From NCBI GenBank assembly GCA_022059125.1, contig JAEUWY010000020.1:2666001-2730000 (forward strand): a stretch of 64,000 bases of DNA, in the 5' to 3' direction. The position numbers and the translations under genes are program-made. Positions 50,593 through 61,072 of this stretch are shown piece by piece. This stretch comes from Corynespora cassiicola. Taxonomy: Eukaryota; Ascomycota; Dothideomycetes; Pleosporales; Corynesporascaceae. The notes below the pieces were generated by a model. That model had not been told where the DNA came from. It made no database searches and was given only the letters and a program-made list of their open reading frames with translations. How positions within the stretch are numbered: the first letter of the stretch is position 1; every line of letters begins with the position of its first letter.

Positions 50593-51625
50593 TTTGAAAA
50601 GAGCTACTCAATCACTCTAGAGGAACAGATTTATAATATAGATAAGATGTGAAACGGGTAGAGATGTTATGGTAGAACAGAAGTTTGTAACGAACTTACG
50701 ACTGAAGTCCTCGGTTACTTCGCCGCATGCCAAGCAGGATGGACCTTGCCGCATGACGGAAGTAAGGAACTTCGGTAGTAGCGCGCTTTATAGCCTAATG
50801 AATAGATGCATCCCAAGCCCCACTCCTTGTGCAACGTATGCTTGGCGGCCCCCAAGTCGTATTCGCTTCGCAGTCAATGTACGCTCTGCACCTCACGCAC
50901 CTAAGCCGGGAAAAATAGGAAAAGCGTGTTTCACTGCATTCGTATCCAGCCTTAGTCGACAACGGTTTTAATCTAAAACCCATGAATGCTGAGGCTGTAC
51001 GTGCCAGCCGGCCCGAGAATTGAACCCACATATTGGAAAGCGTTATGCCCCTTCGACTCCAACGAAGCAACCAAGAAAGGGAAGGAACTGAATGGCTGCT
51101 TATTATTAAGGAACCCTTCGGATCCGTGCATTCTTGCGTGGGGAGGCAGATGAATGTTAAATGGTAGGAGAGAGACGTTCGCACAATTACAATCCGGCTT
51201 TAGCTGACGGGTACATAGCATAAAGAACATGACTCAATCTCTTCATAATTTTGCGTTGCTTACCGGCATCTTTATGCCTTAATGCAGCTAACGGGGACCA
51301 AGACGGGGACCAAGGCTCGGGTGTCAGCTCAACACTCCAACACGATAGAGTGGGGGGGCGTGGGGCCGCTGATTTCTCGTTACGGGAAACATCGTGCAGC
51401 GTAAGGTGCTCATGCTGCAGGCAATCAGAGGTAAATCCCCGAAGTCTGCCTCTTCTAAATTGTACGGCGATTGAGTGCTTAGATGAACTGATACTTAGAA
51501 GATCTTTACTTCTAGTATTAAACGATCATTCTTACCTGTGCCTTCGCTCGTGAACTCTTCCTCCGGATACGTGAGCGGCTCCTCACCTCTCAAAAACTTC
51601 CAGCAGTTGCAAGACTTCTCCCGAT
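50593..51625. other. divergent intergenic region between SDR and 7TM gene
   Basis: About 1.0 kb between two divergent starts. The open frames inside it (plus 50669-50971, minus 50795-51184, plus 51251-51553) overlap one another and have no recognisable domain, so none is called. On the minus strand around 51077-50996 there is a tRNA-like A-box/B-box arrangement that does not fold into a proper tRNA (see findings). Confidence 0.5.
50628..50642 (-). promoter_or_regulatory. TATA-like element of the SDR gene
   Basis: The plus-strand sequence ttataatatagata reads TATCTATATTATAA on the minus strand, about 40 bp upstream of the minus-strand ATG at 50592. It is the only such AT-rich box in this promoter. 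Confidence 0.4.
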
Positions 51626-52991
51626 ATGTCTTTGGACCTTGATCCTATTATATTTGCCGATTTTCCACTCTTACCGCCGCCGAGGGGCGAGGAGTCTGAT
51701 TTTAACTCTCCTGCCAAAGATGCTACATTGTTATGGGTCTTGTCTATCTTGACACTCGCACTGGTCTTCGTATTTATTTCCATTCGACTATATGTCAAGC
51801 GCTTCATATCCGGACAAAAACTATCGTGGGATGATGGTAAGGGTCATAGACTGTCAGCTCAGAGACGGTTAGCTCAGAGAAAACTTTGCAATAATCTAAC
51901 AAGTGTCTAGGAGCATGTTCGGTGTCATTCGCCTTAGCCATCATACATACAACCGTCATTCTAATTGGTACATACGCTTATTCTTTATAACTCGTCGCTA
52001 TACTGATACTAACAGAACTCGATTATGGATTGGGAAAGAAGATGTGGAATGTGCGCGCAATATCAATGACCCACAAAAAATTACTAGTACGTCGGAAACC
52101 GTCAAGATAAGGTGCAACACGATCGTCTGACTGGATCAAGACGATGACTTCAGCCAATTTTATCATTGCAATGAACATGCTCTTCGTCCGAATCTCCGTT
52201 CTGTCTCTATATCAGCGGCTTTTTGGGATATATGAGACGTCGAAAAGGCTCATTTTCTTTGGATACGGTATCTCGGTGCTCATCGCCATACCTGAGATGG
52301 GAGTAGCAATCGGGCGAATGGTCTTGTGCACCGAGCCCACTTCGGCTCTATTAGTACCTTATTGCTCCACAGGAAGTATTAGCAAAGCAGTGGTCACCTT
52401 CGCTATTGTTGGTGTGGCTACGGACATCTTCATCTACTCGATCGCGGTTGTCCGGCTTCGACTGCTGCATGTTAATCGGAACAAGAAGCTTCAGCTTGTG
52501 GCTGTATTTTCTGCAGGTCTATTGTAAGTCATCTTCCCGGCCATGTCCTCGCAATTCTTTGAAGTTGGATGCTGAAGAATCGCCACTAGGGCCTTGGTGT
52601 TTGGCATCACCAGTCTAGTCTTCGTCACCATTCACTTCTACACTACGGATCAACTCTGGTACGCGTTGTGGGTTGCACTTTTCAAGTAAGCAATGCTCAG
52701 TACTTTGTGGAAATGCTGCGATGCTTACATCTACTTAGGCTTCTCGAGGCCAACATTGCACTAACGTGTGCCTGTGCGACCTTCGTACCCGCGTTCTGGA
52801 AGAATCAGAAACAGTTATTCTCAACAATCCGCTCATCCAACTCAGAGTCACAAAACTCGTCGTCAAACCAGGCTAATGGCATACCAAAATTTGGGCGTGA
52901 GTCGGACGACGCACTGGTGGAGATAACGGACTTGGAAATGAGCAAGGTCGGCCAGACCAAATCAGCGCATTCAGACGAGCGCGCATTCTGA
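51626..52991 (+). CDS. Pth11-like / fungal rhodopsin-domain seven-helix membrane protein
   Basis: Integral membrane protein of the fungal SAT4/Pth11-like (rhodopsin-domain) family; some members are GPCR-like sensors, most are uncharacterised. Six exons: 51626-51836, 51911-51967, 52016-52086, 52141-52523, 52590-52685 and 52739-52991. All introns are GT-AG of 48-74 nt. The joined frame gives 356 aa and restores family hallmarks: KLSWDD at the end of TM1, YGLGKKMW in the first luminal loop, and EANIALTCACATFVPAF before the tail. Seven hydrophobic helices are visible, the first at about residues 33-57. The C-terminal tail is polar, Ser/Asn-rich and cytoplasmic by family topology. It is tandem with the second SDR gene. 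No CFEM domain precedes the helices. Its role at this locus is unknown. Confidence 0.88.
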
Positions 52992-53445
52992 ACTTCTGGT
53001 ATAGAGACTAAGCAGAAAGAATATTATCGCAGGATATGTAAATATATGCAGGCCAAATAAAGTTGGAAATGAGTATGAGTCCCCGTGCATGTGGGCTGCA
53101 GGCACAGATCCACCCCTTGTGCTCCGCTCCCCTAGACAAAATTACGGTTCTCATCATCTTTACCTGGGATAAAACGACTTAATATAGTACAGTCAAGTCT
53201 AAGGCTTTTAGACGTTCGCGCCTGAAATTGCCTATGGACCCATGGGTTAATGCCAGGCGACGCCGCACGCACCAGTCTCAATCTGCTCTTGTCTACTTGA
53301 GCTGCGGGTCCGTGCTTCTCTCAGCCCACCCGATAGCCTGGGTGGGCGCGTATTGTACTTGGCTCAGCGCCCCGCTCAATAAATTCCCATTTCCCTCTTT
53401 CTCACCCACCCTTCTCTCAACCCCCTCAAAAGCATATTTTCAAAA
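52992..53445. promoter_or_regulatory. promoter region of the second SDR gene
   Basis: 454 bp between the 7TM stop and the SDR start. It ends in a long pyrimidine-rich leader (cccatttccctctttctcac and following), common before fungal starts, then caaaaATGA. A TATA-like taatatagta lies near 53180. The small open frame at 53228-53449 overlaps the leader and is not called. Confidence 0.45.
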
Positions 53446-54608
53446 ATGAGTGGTAGCGACACTTCCGACCTCGGCGCCGTCATCATTATAGGAGGCTGCG
53501 GCCTCCTCGGCCGCCACATCGTCCAATTTCTCCTCGAAAACAACACGCCAGCTCAAGACATCACCGTCTTCGACATATCGACAAAGAACAATCGCTTCCC
53601 CAACGTGACATATATTACGGGCGACCTAGGGTCCAAAGAAGCCGTGGCCTCGGCCTTCGACAAGGCCAAGCCAGACGTCATCATCAACGTGGCGTCGCCC
53701 GATGCCATGACGCTCGGTTCGAAAATCTTCTGGCGGTGTAATGTCACGGGCGTGCAGAACATCGTCGAGTGTGCGCAGGAACGCGGCATCCGGGTCCTGG
53801 TTCACTCATCTAGCTCGGAGGTCGTGCAGAACGGGTACTATGACATTGATCATGCTACCGAAGACTGGCCTGTGCTGGAAAACCCCGTCAATGGCAGTGT
53901 TTATGCGAAGACAAAGGCGCTGGGTGAAGGTATTGTACTCAAGGCCAATCGACAGCGAGGGCTGCTCACTACGGCGATACGCGGGACTACGCTGTTTGGC
54001 GAGGGGGATGTGGTCATCACCAGACACTTCATGGAGCTCGGGAGGACAGGGAAAGTCAGATTTCAGATTGGAGAGGGAAAGAATATGTATGACTTCATCT
54101 ATGCTGGAAATTGCGCCGAAGGCCATATCCAGGCTGCTCAGGTACCTACTATACCCTTGCGAGTTCTGGTGGGGCAACGTCGACTCACTTTCTGCAGGCG
54201 CTACTAAAAGTCGCTCACTCAAATGATCCGATTCCCGAGAGCAGGCGCGTGGATGGTGAAGCATTCAATATGAGCAATGGAGATCCATGGCCGTTCTGGG
54301 AGGTCGCTCGTTTCGTCTCTACGGCTGCTGGGTACCCGGTTCAGGAGAAGGACGTTTGGAAGGTACCGCTAGGACTTGTGCTCTTTTTTATGGCGGCTTG
54401 GGAGTGGATCTACTGGTTTGCAACTTTGGGAGGTGCGCCGCCGGTCACAAGGAGGATGGTGAAGTACACGACGCAGATGCGTGTTTTTGATATCAAAAAA
54501 GCGAGGGAGAGAATAGGTTTCAATCCGAGAGTCAGTATGGAGGATGGGTTGAGGCGCGGTGTTGCGTGGCATTTGGAGCGTGCTAAGAAGGAAGGTAAAG
54601 TAGCTTAA
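53446..54608 (+). CDS. 3-beta-hydroxysteroid dehydrogenase / sterol-4-alpha-carboxylate 3-dehydrogenase-like (ERG26-like), copy 2
   Basis: Two exons (53446-54141 and 54198-54608) with a 56-nt GT-AG intron (CAG/GTACCT donor, CTGCAG acceptor). The product is 368 aa, close to ERG26 length. The Rossmann motif GGCGLLGRHIV is at residues 16-26, VFDIS with Asp43 suggests NAD preference, SSSSE provides the active Ser, and YAKTK gives Tyr153/Lys157. VDGEAFNMSNGDPWPFWE and a C-terminal hydrophobic segment (VPLGLVLFFMAAWEWIYWFA) match membrane-associated 3-beta-HSD enzymes. It is clearly distinct from the single-exon SDR at 49435, so the pair is not a recent duplicate. It could be the housekeeping ERG26 or a cluster paralogue; position beside the P450 and ABC gene favours the second reading. 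Codon use is normal and GC-rich, with no RIP damage although transposons start about 180 bp downstream. Confidence 0.92.
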
Positions 54609-54784
54609 ACTGTATCTAGATACACACGCTCGAAACTAGCGTATAGTTTGTTTTGTATAATTAGATTTTTAAAAATAATCTCTAACTTTTCTAAAATTAA
54701 TTAAATTTTAAAAAAAGCTATAAAGGTTTTTTTTTTTAGTTTTATTAAGCTAAAATTATTTAATAGTAGTAAATTTAGTAAAAA
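54609..54784. other. 3' region of SDR gene and transition to AT-rich DNA
   Basis: Normal-composition 3' UTR to about 54660, then an abrupt change to AT-saturated sequence. Nothing else can be assigned. Confidence 0.4.
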
Positions 54785-54966
54785 CTAATTAATTTTTTAA
54801 TTTTAAAAATAAATACTAATAAAATTATATAAATAAAATAAAATATATTATATAATATAAATTTCCGTATTAGTAATAGAGTATAATAAGTTAATAGTTA
54901 ATTCTAAAAAATAGATTTATTAATAAAGTAAATATAACTAGAAAGTAAAATTATATAAATTATATA
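54785..54966 (-). repeat. gypsy LTR fragment (RIP-damaged)
   Basis: It aligns with 60107-60284 of the intact LTR: aaataaatactaataaaatt, then tttccgtattagtaatagag, then ataattatata-like sequence. It stops at the TA where the Tc1-like element is inserted. The remainder of the LTR is not recognisable on the far side. Confidence 0.7.
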
Positions 54967-57900
54967 CAAAGGGGTGACATTAAAAAAAAACTAAAAAAAA
55001 AGTTATACTTTTTAAACTAGTATAACTCTGTAACTAGACTAGCTATTAAAATAAAAAAAAATTAATTTTAAAGAGATTTAGAGGTTCTTTCTCTGTATTA
55101 AAAATAATATATAGCTTATAAAATATTTATTACTTAAGAATTTAAAGTAAAAGTATAATAAAAAAAAGTATAAATTTAAAAGATAATTTATTTTTTATTT
55201 AAAAAATTATTATAACTTTTTATTTTACGCTAACTTAATTAGATTTAGTTTTTATTACGTAAGCAAAAAACTAAAGCTAGAAATTTAATTTAATAATAAA
55301 AAAATTTAATTTAAAAAATAAAGTTTTGCTTATATAAGCACTAATTATATAATAATAAACTAATTAAATTAGTATAGAGTTACTAATTATCAGCCGGGCT
55401 ATATTATTAAGCGAGTCGAATTTGTAAAATAATACTGTATTTATTAATACTAAAATAAGTCTAGTTCCTATAGTAAATTACACGTTTTTAATACCTAATT
55501 ATAACTCTATATAATCTAATTTCTTAATATTATTAATTTAGGCTTTTATAAAATTTGTAAAAATAGTATTAAAAGCCTACTTTCTACTGTTTATAAGTTA
55601 ATTTCTAATATTTTATTTAATATTATTTATTACTATAACTCTCTGTCTGTAAGCCTAAAATATATAATAAAAAAATTTATAAAAATAATATATTTTTATT
55701 AAATTTATTATAGTAATATTTTTGCGTGCAATGTTAAATTTAAAAATATAATTACTAGTTAGATAATATTAATAGCAGTTTTAATTATTCTTTACTCTTT
55801 TTTTCTTAATTTTATTTTTTAATATTTTTTAGGTATTTTTATACGTAAAAATATATTTTTTTAATAGTAATCGCCTGAAATCTTTTTTCGTACTTTTTTT
55901 ATACTTATATATTTTATATTAGTAAAGTATTATAGTGTTAATAACTAGCTAGGCCTGAGTTTCGTTAAATATATTTTTAATTTTTTTTACTTTTTTAATT
56001 AATATTAAATTTACTATATTATCTAAAAGCTTTATAAAAATTACTATTAACTTTTTTTAATACTTACTGTTTACTAGACTTTTTTTAGAAAAATACAGCA
56101 ATATTATAGTAGTATTATATTAAAATATTAAAAATAGGTAGTTTTTTTTATTTAAGTAGCAGATATCCGCTTTATTAATATTTTTTTTTTAATATTAATA
56201 TAATTTTTATAAACGTTGTTAGATTGCGATAAAATTAATTTAGCTAAAAATTTAAACTTATTTTAGTAATTTAATAAAGTAATATTAATTTTTTTTAAAA
56301 AATAGTTAATACAGATAAATTACAGTCTAGAGTGCCTTTAGATACTAATAATATTTATTTTTATAAATATTTTTTTTTATATTTTACTATATAACGCTAA
56401 AAATTTTTTTTACTAATACTAAAAGTTTTAGAAAACTGTATAAAATTATATAAAAGCTTTAAATACTCTATTTACAAAAAAAAAAAAAGTTCTATATTAA
56501 AAAGTTAAAAAATATAGATAGTATAAAGAGAAAAGGTAATAATTGCAATATTATGTTTTAAAATATATAAAATATAATAATTATTAATAATAAAAAGTCG
56601 CTATTACAGAAAATTATTAAAAATAATTTTAGCTTTAGATAATTTAATCTACTAAAATTTAAATTTATTATTAGTTTAACTGTAAAATAATATTACGTAG
56701 TTATATTTAGTATGTATATTTAAACTATCTAACACTATCTACTTTTTATTATAATATAACGCTTTAATAATAATTAGAAATTTAAAAATTAATCTAAAAA
56801 CAGAAACGTACTTAATAATTAATATTAGTTTTTTATTTTTTAGTTATATATAATACGTATTACGTTTTATAATATATTATTTAAAATTAAATATAATTTA
56901 GAACAGCTAGGCCTGCCCTAGTATTACTTTTTTTTTATTTATATTATATTTATACGCTGTCTGTATACTATATTTTTTTTTTATATTATTTAAAAAAATT
57001 AAAAATAATTTTAGAGTTAATTTATTGTAATTATACGCTTTTAATTAATTAAGTAAAAAAAAAAAGTAATAAAAGTTTATGCCTCTGTATAAATTAGATT
57101 ATTTAGTATATTTTTAACTGCCCGCCGTATAACTTCTCTACTATTTATTTTATTTAATATAAAGTTTATAAAAAATTTTAGAATTAGACTTCTGTAAAAA
57201 TTTATGAAAAAACTTTTTTCTATATAAATATAAAAGCTTATTATTTAGCTGCTTTTTTCTATATTAATTTTTTTCTAGCTGCTTTTACTACTATAGTATT
57301 TTTAAGCACTCTATATACGCGTGCCGCTAATAAAAAAAAATACTTTATTAATATTTAGATATTACTTATTTAATAGTATTTTTTTTATTACTAAGCTTAA
57401 TATATTTAGGTATAAGTGGTGGTCGCGATAATTAAGTTTTAAATATTTTAAAAGTAAATATTAAAAATATACAGTATCGCTAGAACTTTTTATAATATTA
57501 TAAAATAAAATTTAAATAAACAGATAATATAATAAAGGGCTTTTTTATATAGCAAATTATAATAATTTATATTATTATAACATTTAATTACGTAGTTATT
57601 ATATAATTAATTAGTGTTAAATGCTAATAATTTTTAACGTTTATAGCTCGCTTAATAATATAGCCCGGCTGATAATTAGTAACTCTATAAATAAATATTT
57701 TAGAAAAAAAATTTTAAAATTCTATTTTCTCTAAATAAAAATAAGATGGAATTTTAATTTTCAGACTATAAAGAAAAAGTTATTTTTTTTATTAAAAGCT
57801 AATACACCTATTATAACTATTTTTAATATATTGAATAAAAATAAAATAAGTATTAAAAATACTATATAAAGAATAAATAAAAAAAATAAATTATTTAATA

Positions 57901-59402
57901 GCTTAAAAAAAGAAAGAAATTAAAATAAAATTAAGCTATTTAAAAAAGATAAAAAAATTATTAATAGAGATTTAATTAAAAGCCCTAAAAAACAAATAAA
58001 AGAATATTACTAGAAAATAATATAAAAATATTTTAAAGAAGTTTACAAAGATATTTAAAAAAAGAAAATTATAGTATAAATATTAGTACTAAAAAGCTGT
58101 ATTTAAATAATAAAAAAAAGCTAAAATAAAATTAAAATACGCAAAAAAATAATTAAAAAATTTATAGAATATAAATTTAAATAAAATTATATTTTCTAAT
58201 AAGTTAGTAATAGAAAAAAGCCTAGATTCTAAGCAGGAATATATAAAAAAGAAAAAAAATAAGAGAGTAGGAGCTGAATTAGCTTTTATAAAATTAAATT
58301 ATAAGTAAAAAAAAAATTTAGAAAATTTAAAATAAATTAAAAATTAATAATACTTTTTTAATTTAATTACTTTTTTAGAAAAATTAGTACTAATTAAATT
58401 ATAGCTGAAGATATTGTTATATTAGTATAGAAAGCTATTTAGATAGAAGAAAAATTAAAATTAGTGTTTATTAAAACACTTAATTTTAAAAATAACTTTA
58501 ATAATACAGATTATATATAAAAAGTATTAAACTTTATTATTAAAAAATAAATAAAACTCAGTTAGTTTATATACTGTTTTTTTATTTTTTTATTAAATTT
58601 ATAATTTAATTAAATAAATTTAATTAAATATTAAATTATAAAGTTATTATAAATACTAATTAGTTTATAGACTCGAAATTTTTATAAAATAATTTAAAAA
58701 TTTATACAGCTAAACCAGTTTTAAAATAGTTTAAAAAAAATAAATTATTTAAATATCTAGCTTGTAGTTTAGATTTAGCACCTATAAAAAATATCTAAGC
58801 TATATTAACAAATAATTTTAAAAAATTAAATTCTAATTTATTAGGTAAAAATAATAATAAAAAAGATAATACTTTATTTATAAACGCTATAAATAAAGAA
58901 TAGAATTTATTTCTACAAAAAATAATAAATAATTTTATATTATTTTTACTTAGGTGTTAGGAAGCAGTTATTAAAGCTAACGAAAATTATACAAAATATT
59001 AATAATTTGATCAACTATTAATTTATTTATATGGTTTGATTTTTTAAATTTTTTTTCTATTAATATTTTTTTTTAAATAAGAAAGTTATATTAAAATTTT
59101 TTATATATATATATATATATTTAGTATATAGGTTTATAATAATTAAATAAAAAAATCAAATTGTACGCTAAATAAAAAATAAATCAGCACTTAATTTTGG
59201 ATTTTTTTTTTACCTCTACTTTAAGCTTATTTATAATCTTATAACTCTAATATAAACTCTAATTTTTTTTTTTAAACTTAAAGTTGCAAGAAATCTCTAT
59301 TAAATTAATTTGTTTTATTTTTATAGCTAGTCTAGTTAGAAAGTTATAGTAGTTTAAAAACTACTATTTTTTTGATTAAACTATTTTAATATCACCCCTC
59401 TG
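54967..59402 (+). mobile_element. Tc1/mariner-like transposon, copy 3 (split by another DNA transposon)
   Basis: Ends caaaggggtgacattaaaa and ttttaatatcacccctctg, with TA at 54965-54966 and 59403-59404. Subtracting the inserted element (55377-57685 and one TA) leaves 2125 bp, virtually the length of copy 1 (2126 bp). The transposase relic is collinear with copy 1 at about 57740-59000 (TTTCTAATAAGTTAGTAATA for the DKSVIE region, AAACCAGTTTTAAAATAG for KPVLKW). It is more damaged than copy 1. Confidence 0.87.
55377..57685. mobile_element. DNA transposon with perfect 39-bp inverted ends and TA target (family uncertain)
   Basis: The element is 2309 bp and inserted inside Tc1-like copy 3 before its transposase region. 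Both ends carry the same 39-bp inverted sequence without a mismatch. It begins gagttactaattatcagcc and continues with gggctatattattaagcgag. A TA duplication flanks it (agtaTA / TATAaata; copy 1 reads agtatataaata at the same place). Size and TA target fit a pogo/Fot1-like or other Tc1/mariner-superfamily element. The interior is AT-saturated and no transposase motif was readable. Confidence 0.85.
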
Positions 59403-59404
59403 TA

Positions 59405-60049
59405 ATTAAACTTTTAAATAATTCTAAGCTTTTTATAAGCTAATTAATATATAATAATATTAGAAATTAAATATTTTTTAATATTAAATATTAAAATTAA
59501 GTATTAAAGTTAAGAATATATTATAATAAATTATATTTACTTATATAAAACGCTAAATTTAACTTTTTTTTTAAAAAAAAAACTACTAAAATAGTATTAT
59601 AGTAGAGAATGTATTATATTAATAGTTTTTTAAAAAGTTTTAAATTAAATATATAGCGAATAGATTTAAAAAATAAATTCTTTTTATATATTATAAATAA
59701 ACTAAATAAATTATACTAAGAAAGCACTATATACTATAATAATAGTTTTTATATACTTTTATATATCTGTTTAGTTTCTAAAAAAATATTATAATTTATT
59801 ATAGCTGTTTTAAAGTTATTATATTAACCAAACTAATACTACTTTATATAAATTTTAAAACTTAATAGCGTTTTTATTAATAAGCTTATAAATAATATTT
59901 TTAATTTTATAAAAAGCTATATACTATAGCTTTATAACTATTAAATTTTAATTTTAATAGCTATTATAATAAAAAATTATTAAGCCTTAAAGTTTTATTT
60001 AAATGCTTAATATTAAGTAGTCGACTATCTTATCCGGCCGACTCGCTTA
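59405..60049. other. AT-rich relic DNA ending in a short GC-normal flank
   Basis: About 600 bp of AT-saturated unassigned sequence. The last about 30 bp (60020-60049, gtcgactatcttatccggcc and actcgctta) have normal composition and abut the intact LTR. The last five bases before the LTR (gctta) are the presumed left target duplication, but its partner lies outside the window. Confidence 0.45.
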
Positions 60050-60419
60050 TGTTAAGGCTGTGCTACAGGCTATGAGCGAGGCTAGGGAGCAAGTAGCTGC
60101 TTGGGTTGATTCTCGGGGATAAGTACTGGTAGGGTCACGTGAGTGAAACGATGTGCGATATGCTGTACGGGTCTCCGTGTTGGCAGATAGAGCACGATAG
60201 GTTGATAGTCAATTCCAAACGATAGATTTGCTAACAAGGTGAACACAATTGTAGAGTACAATTGTGTGGACTATATACATGTGCCTGAGGCTTCTGCTCA
60301 GTACTGCTCAGTTGCTCAGTACTGCTGAGCGGACTGATCAACTGAGCACGTCACGTGACCAGCCATGGCGGTGCGACCCTGTCGGCCCCGTCATTGGCCC
60401 ACGTTTGTGGCTCATAACA
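60050..60419 (-). repeat. 3' LTR of the undamaged chromovirus
   Basis: 370 bp, with TGTTA at one end and TAACA at the other. It carries a direct repeat of ctcagtactgct/cagtactgctgag units near 60298-60330 and a palindromic acaattgtagagtacaattgt (60245-60265). It serves as template for identifying the LTRs of copies A, C and E and the fragment at 54785. It also lies directly upstream of the plus-strand ORF, so it may act as that ORF's promoter. Confidence 0.92.
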
Positions 60420-60460
60420 CTATCCCCCCTCTAGCCTAGCTCGGTCCTCTGAGCTAACAT

Positions 60461-61072
60461 ATGACGCGCGGGTTTCCCTCGTTGCTGCCCACTTTCGCAA
60501 CGATGCCTAAAACACCAACAGTCTCCAGTACCGTCCGCCGTCATCGCCTAGCTGATTTTGTCGAGGCCGTAGGAGAAGTCATGGTTCAAAAGTGTTCGAC
60601 TTGCGTAAAGCATAAACGAGTGTGTAAGGTGCATGTTCGTTCCGGAAAGTGCAGTGAGTGTCTGCATCGCGGGCAGCGGTGCAACATTCGCGTTACTCAG
60701 TCCGAGTTCCAGCGTCTTGCTAAGGAGAAAGAGAAATTGCGACAACAGATAAAGGAGTCGCGCGAAGCGCAGGATGCGGCTGTGAAAGCGCATGAAAAGG
60801 CCTTGGAGGACTTGCAGGTGGCGAGAGCCAAAGAAGAGCGGCTTCGTCAACAGATGGACTTGCTCGATCGTCGTGCGGAGGAGGCCATATCGGTGGAGGA
60901 ACGAGACCTGGAGGAGCAAGAGCAGCGGGAACGCGAGGCGTTGTCCGAAGTTCTTACTTTCGACGGTCCTTCCGAGGGTCTTGCTCTTAACCTTTCTCCG
61001 AGCACTTGGAGCGCTATCGAGGGTTTTCCCGACAACTTCTGGGAAGTACCCGTGTCGTCCGCTGGTCCCTAA
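60461..61072 (+). CDS. antisense ORF of the chromovirus: Zn2Cys6-type cluster plus coiled coil
   Basis: 203 aa, encoded on the strand opposite to pol and overlapping the last 59 bp of pol. Six cysteines at 45, 48, 55, 64, 67 and 74 follow C-x2-C-x6-C-x8-C-x2-C-x6-C exactly, the spacing of fungal Zn2Cys6 (Gal4-type) DNA-binding clusters, with basic residues between (KHKR, HVRSGK). A long charged coiled coil (about 79-163) follows, as in many Gal4-type dimerisers, then an acidic, hydrophobic-patch tail ([13 protein letters not shown]). A second Met at codon 15 (60503) is a plausible start and better matches the conserved core. It is not gag or pol. A DNA-binding regulator of the element or a Zn-binding accessory protein is inferred; function is unknown. 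A same-length relic exists in copy C. Confidence 0.75.
   Translation: MTRGFPSLLPTFATMPKTPTVSSTVRRHRLADFVEAVGEVMVQKCSTCVKHKRVCKVHVRSGKCSECLHRGQRCNIRVTQSEFQRLAKEKEKLRQQIKESREAQDAAVKAHEKALEDLQVARAKEERLRQQMDLLDRRAEEAISVEERDLEEQEQREREALSEVLTFDGPSEGLALNLSPSTWSAIEGFPDNFWEVPVSSAGP

Noticed and set aside
50669..51553. Several 75-129 codon open frames in the intergenic region
   Set aside because: They overlap one another on both strands and show no domain, signal peptide or intron structure that would support a gene.
60298..60330. Possible CRISPR-like or satellite array in the LTR (repeated ctcagtactgct)
   Set aside because: Only two to three imperfect 12-15 bp units, in a eukaryotic LTR; an ordinary internal direct repeat.
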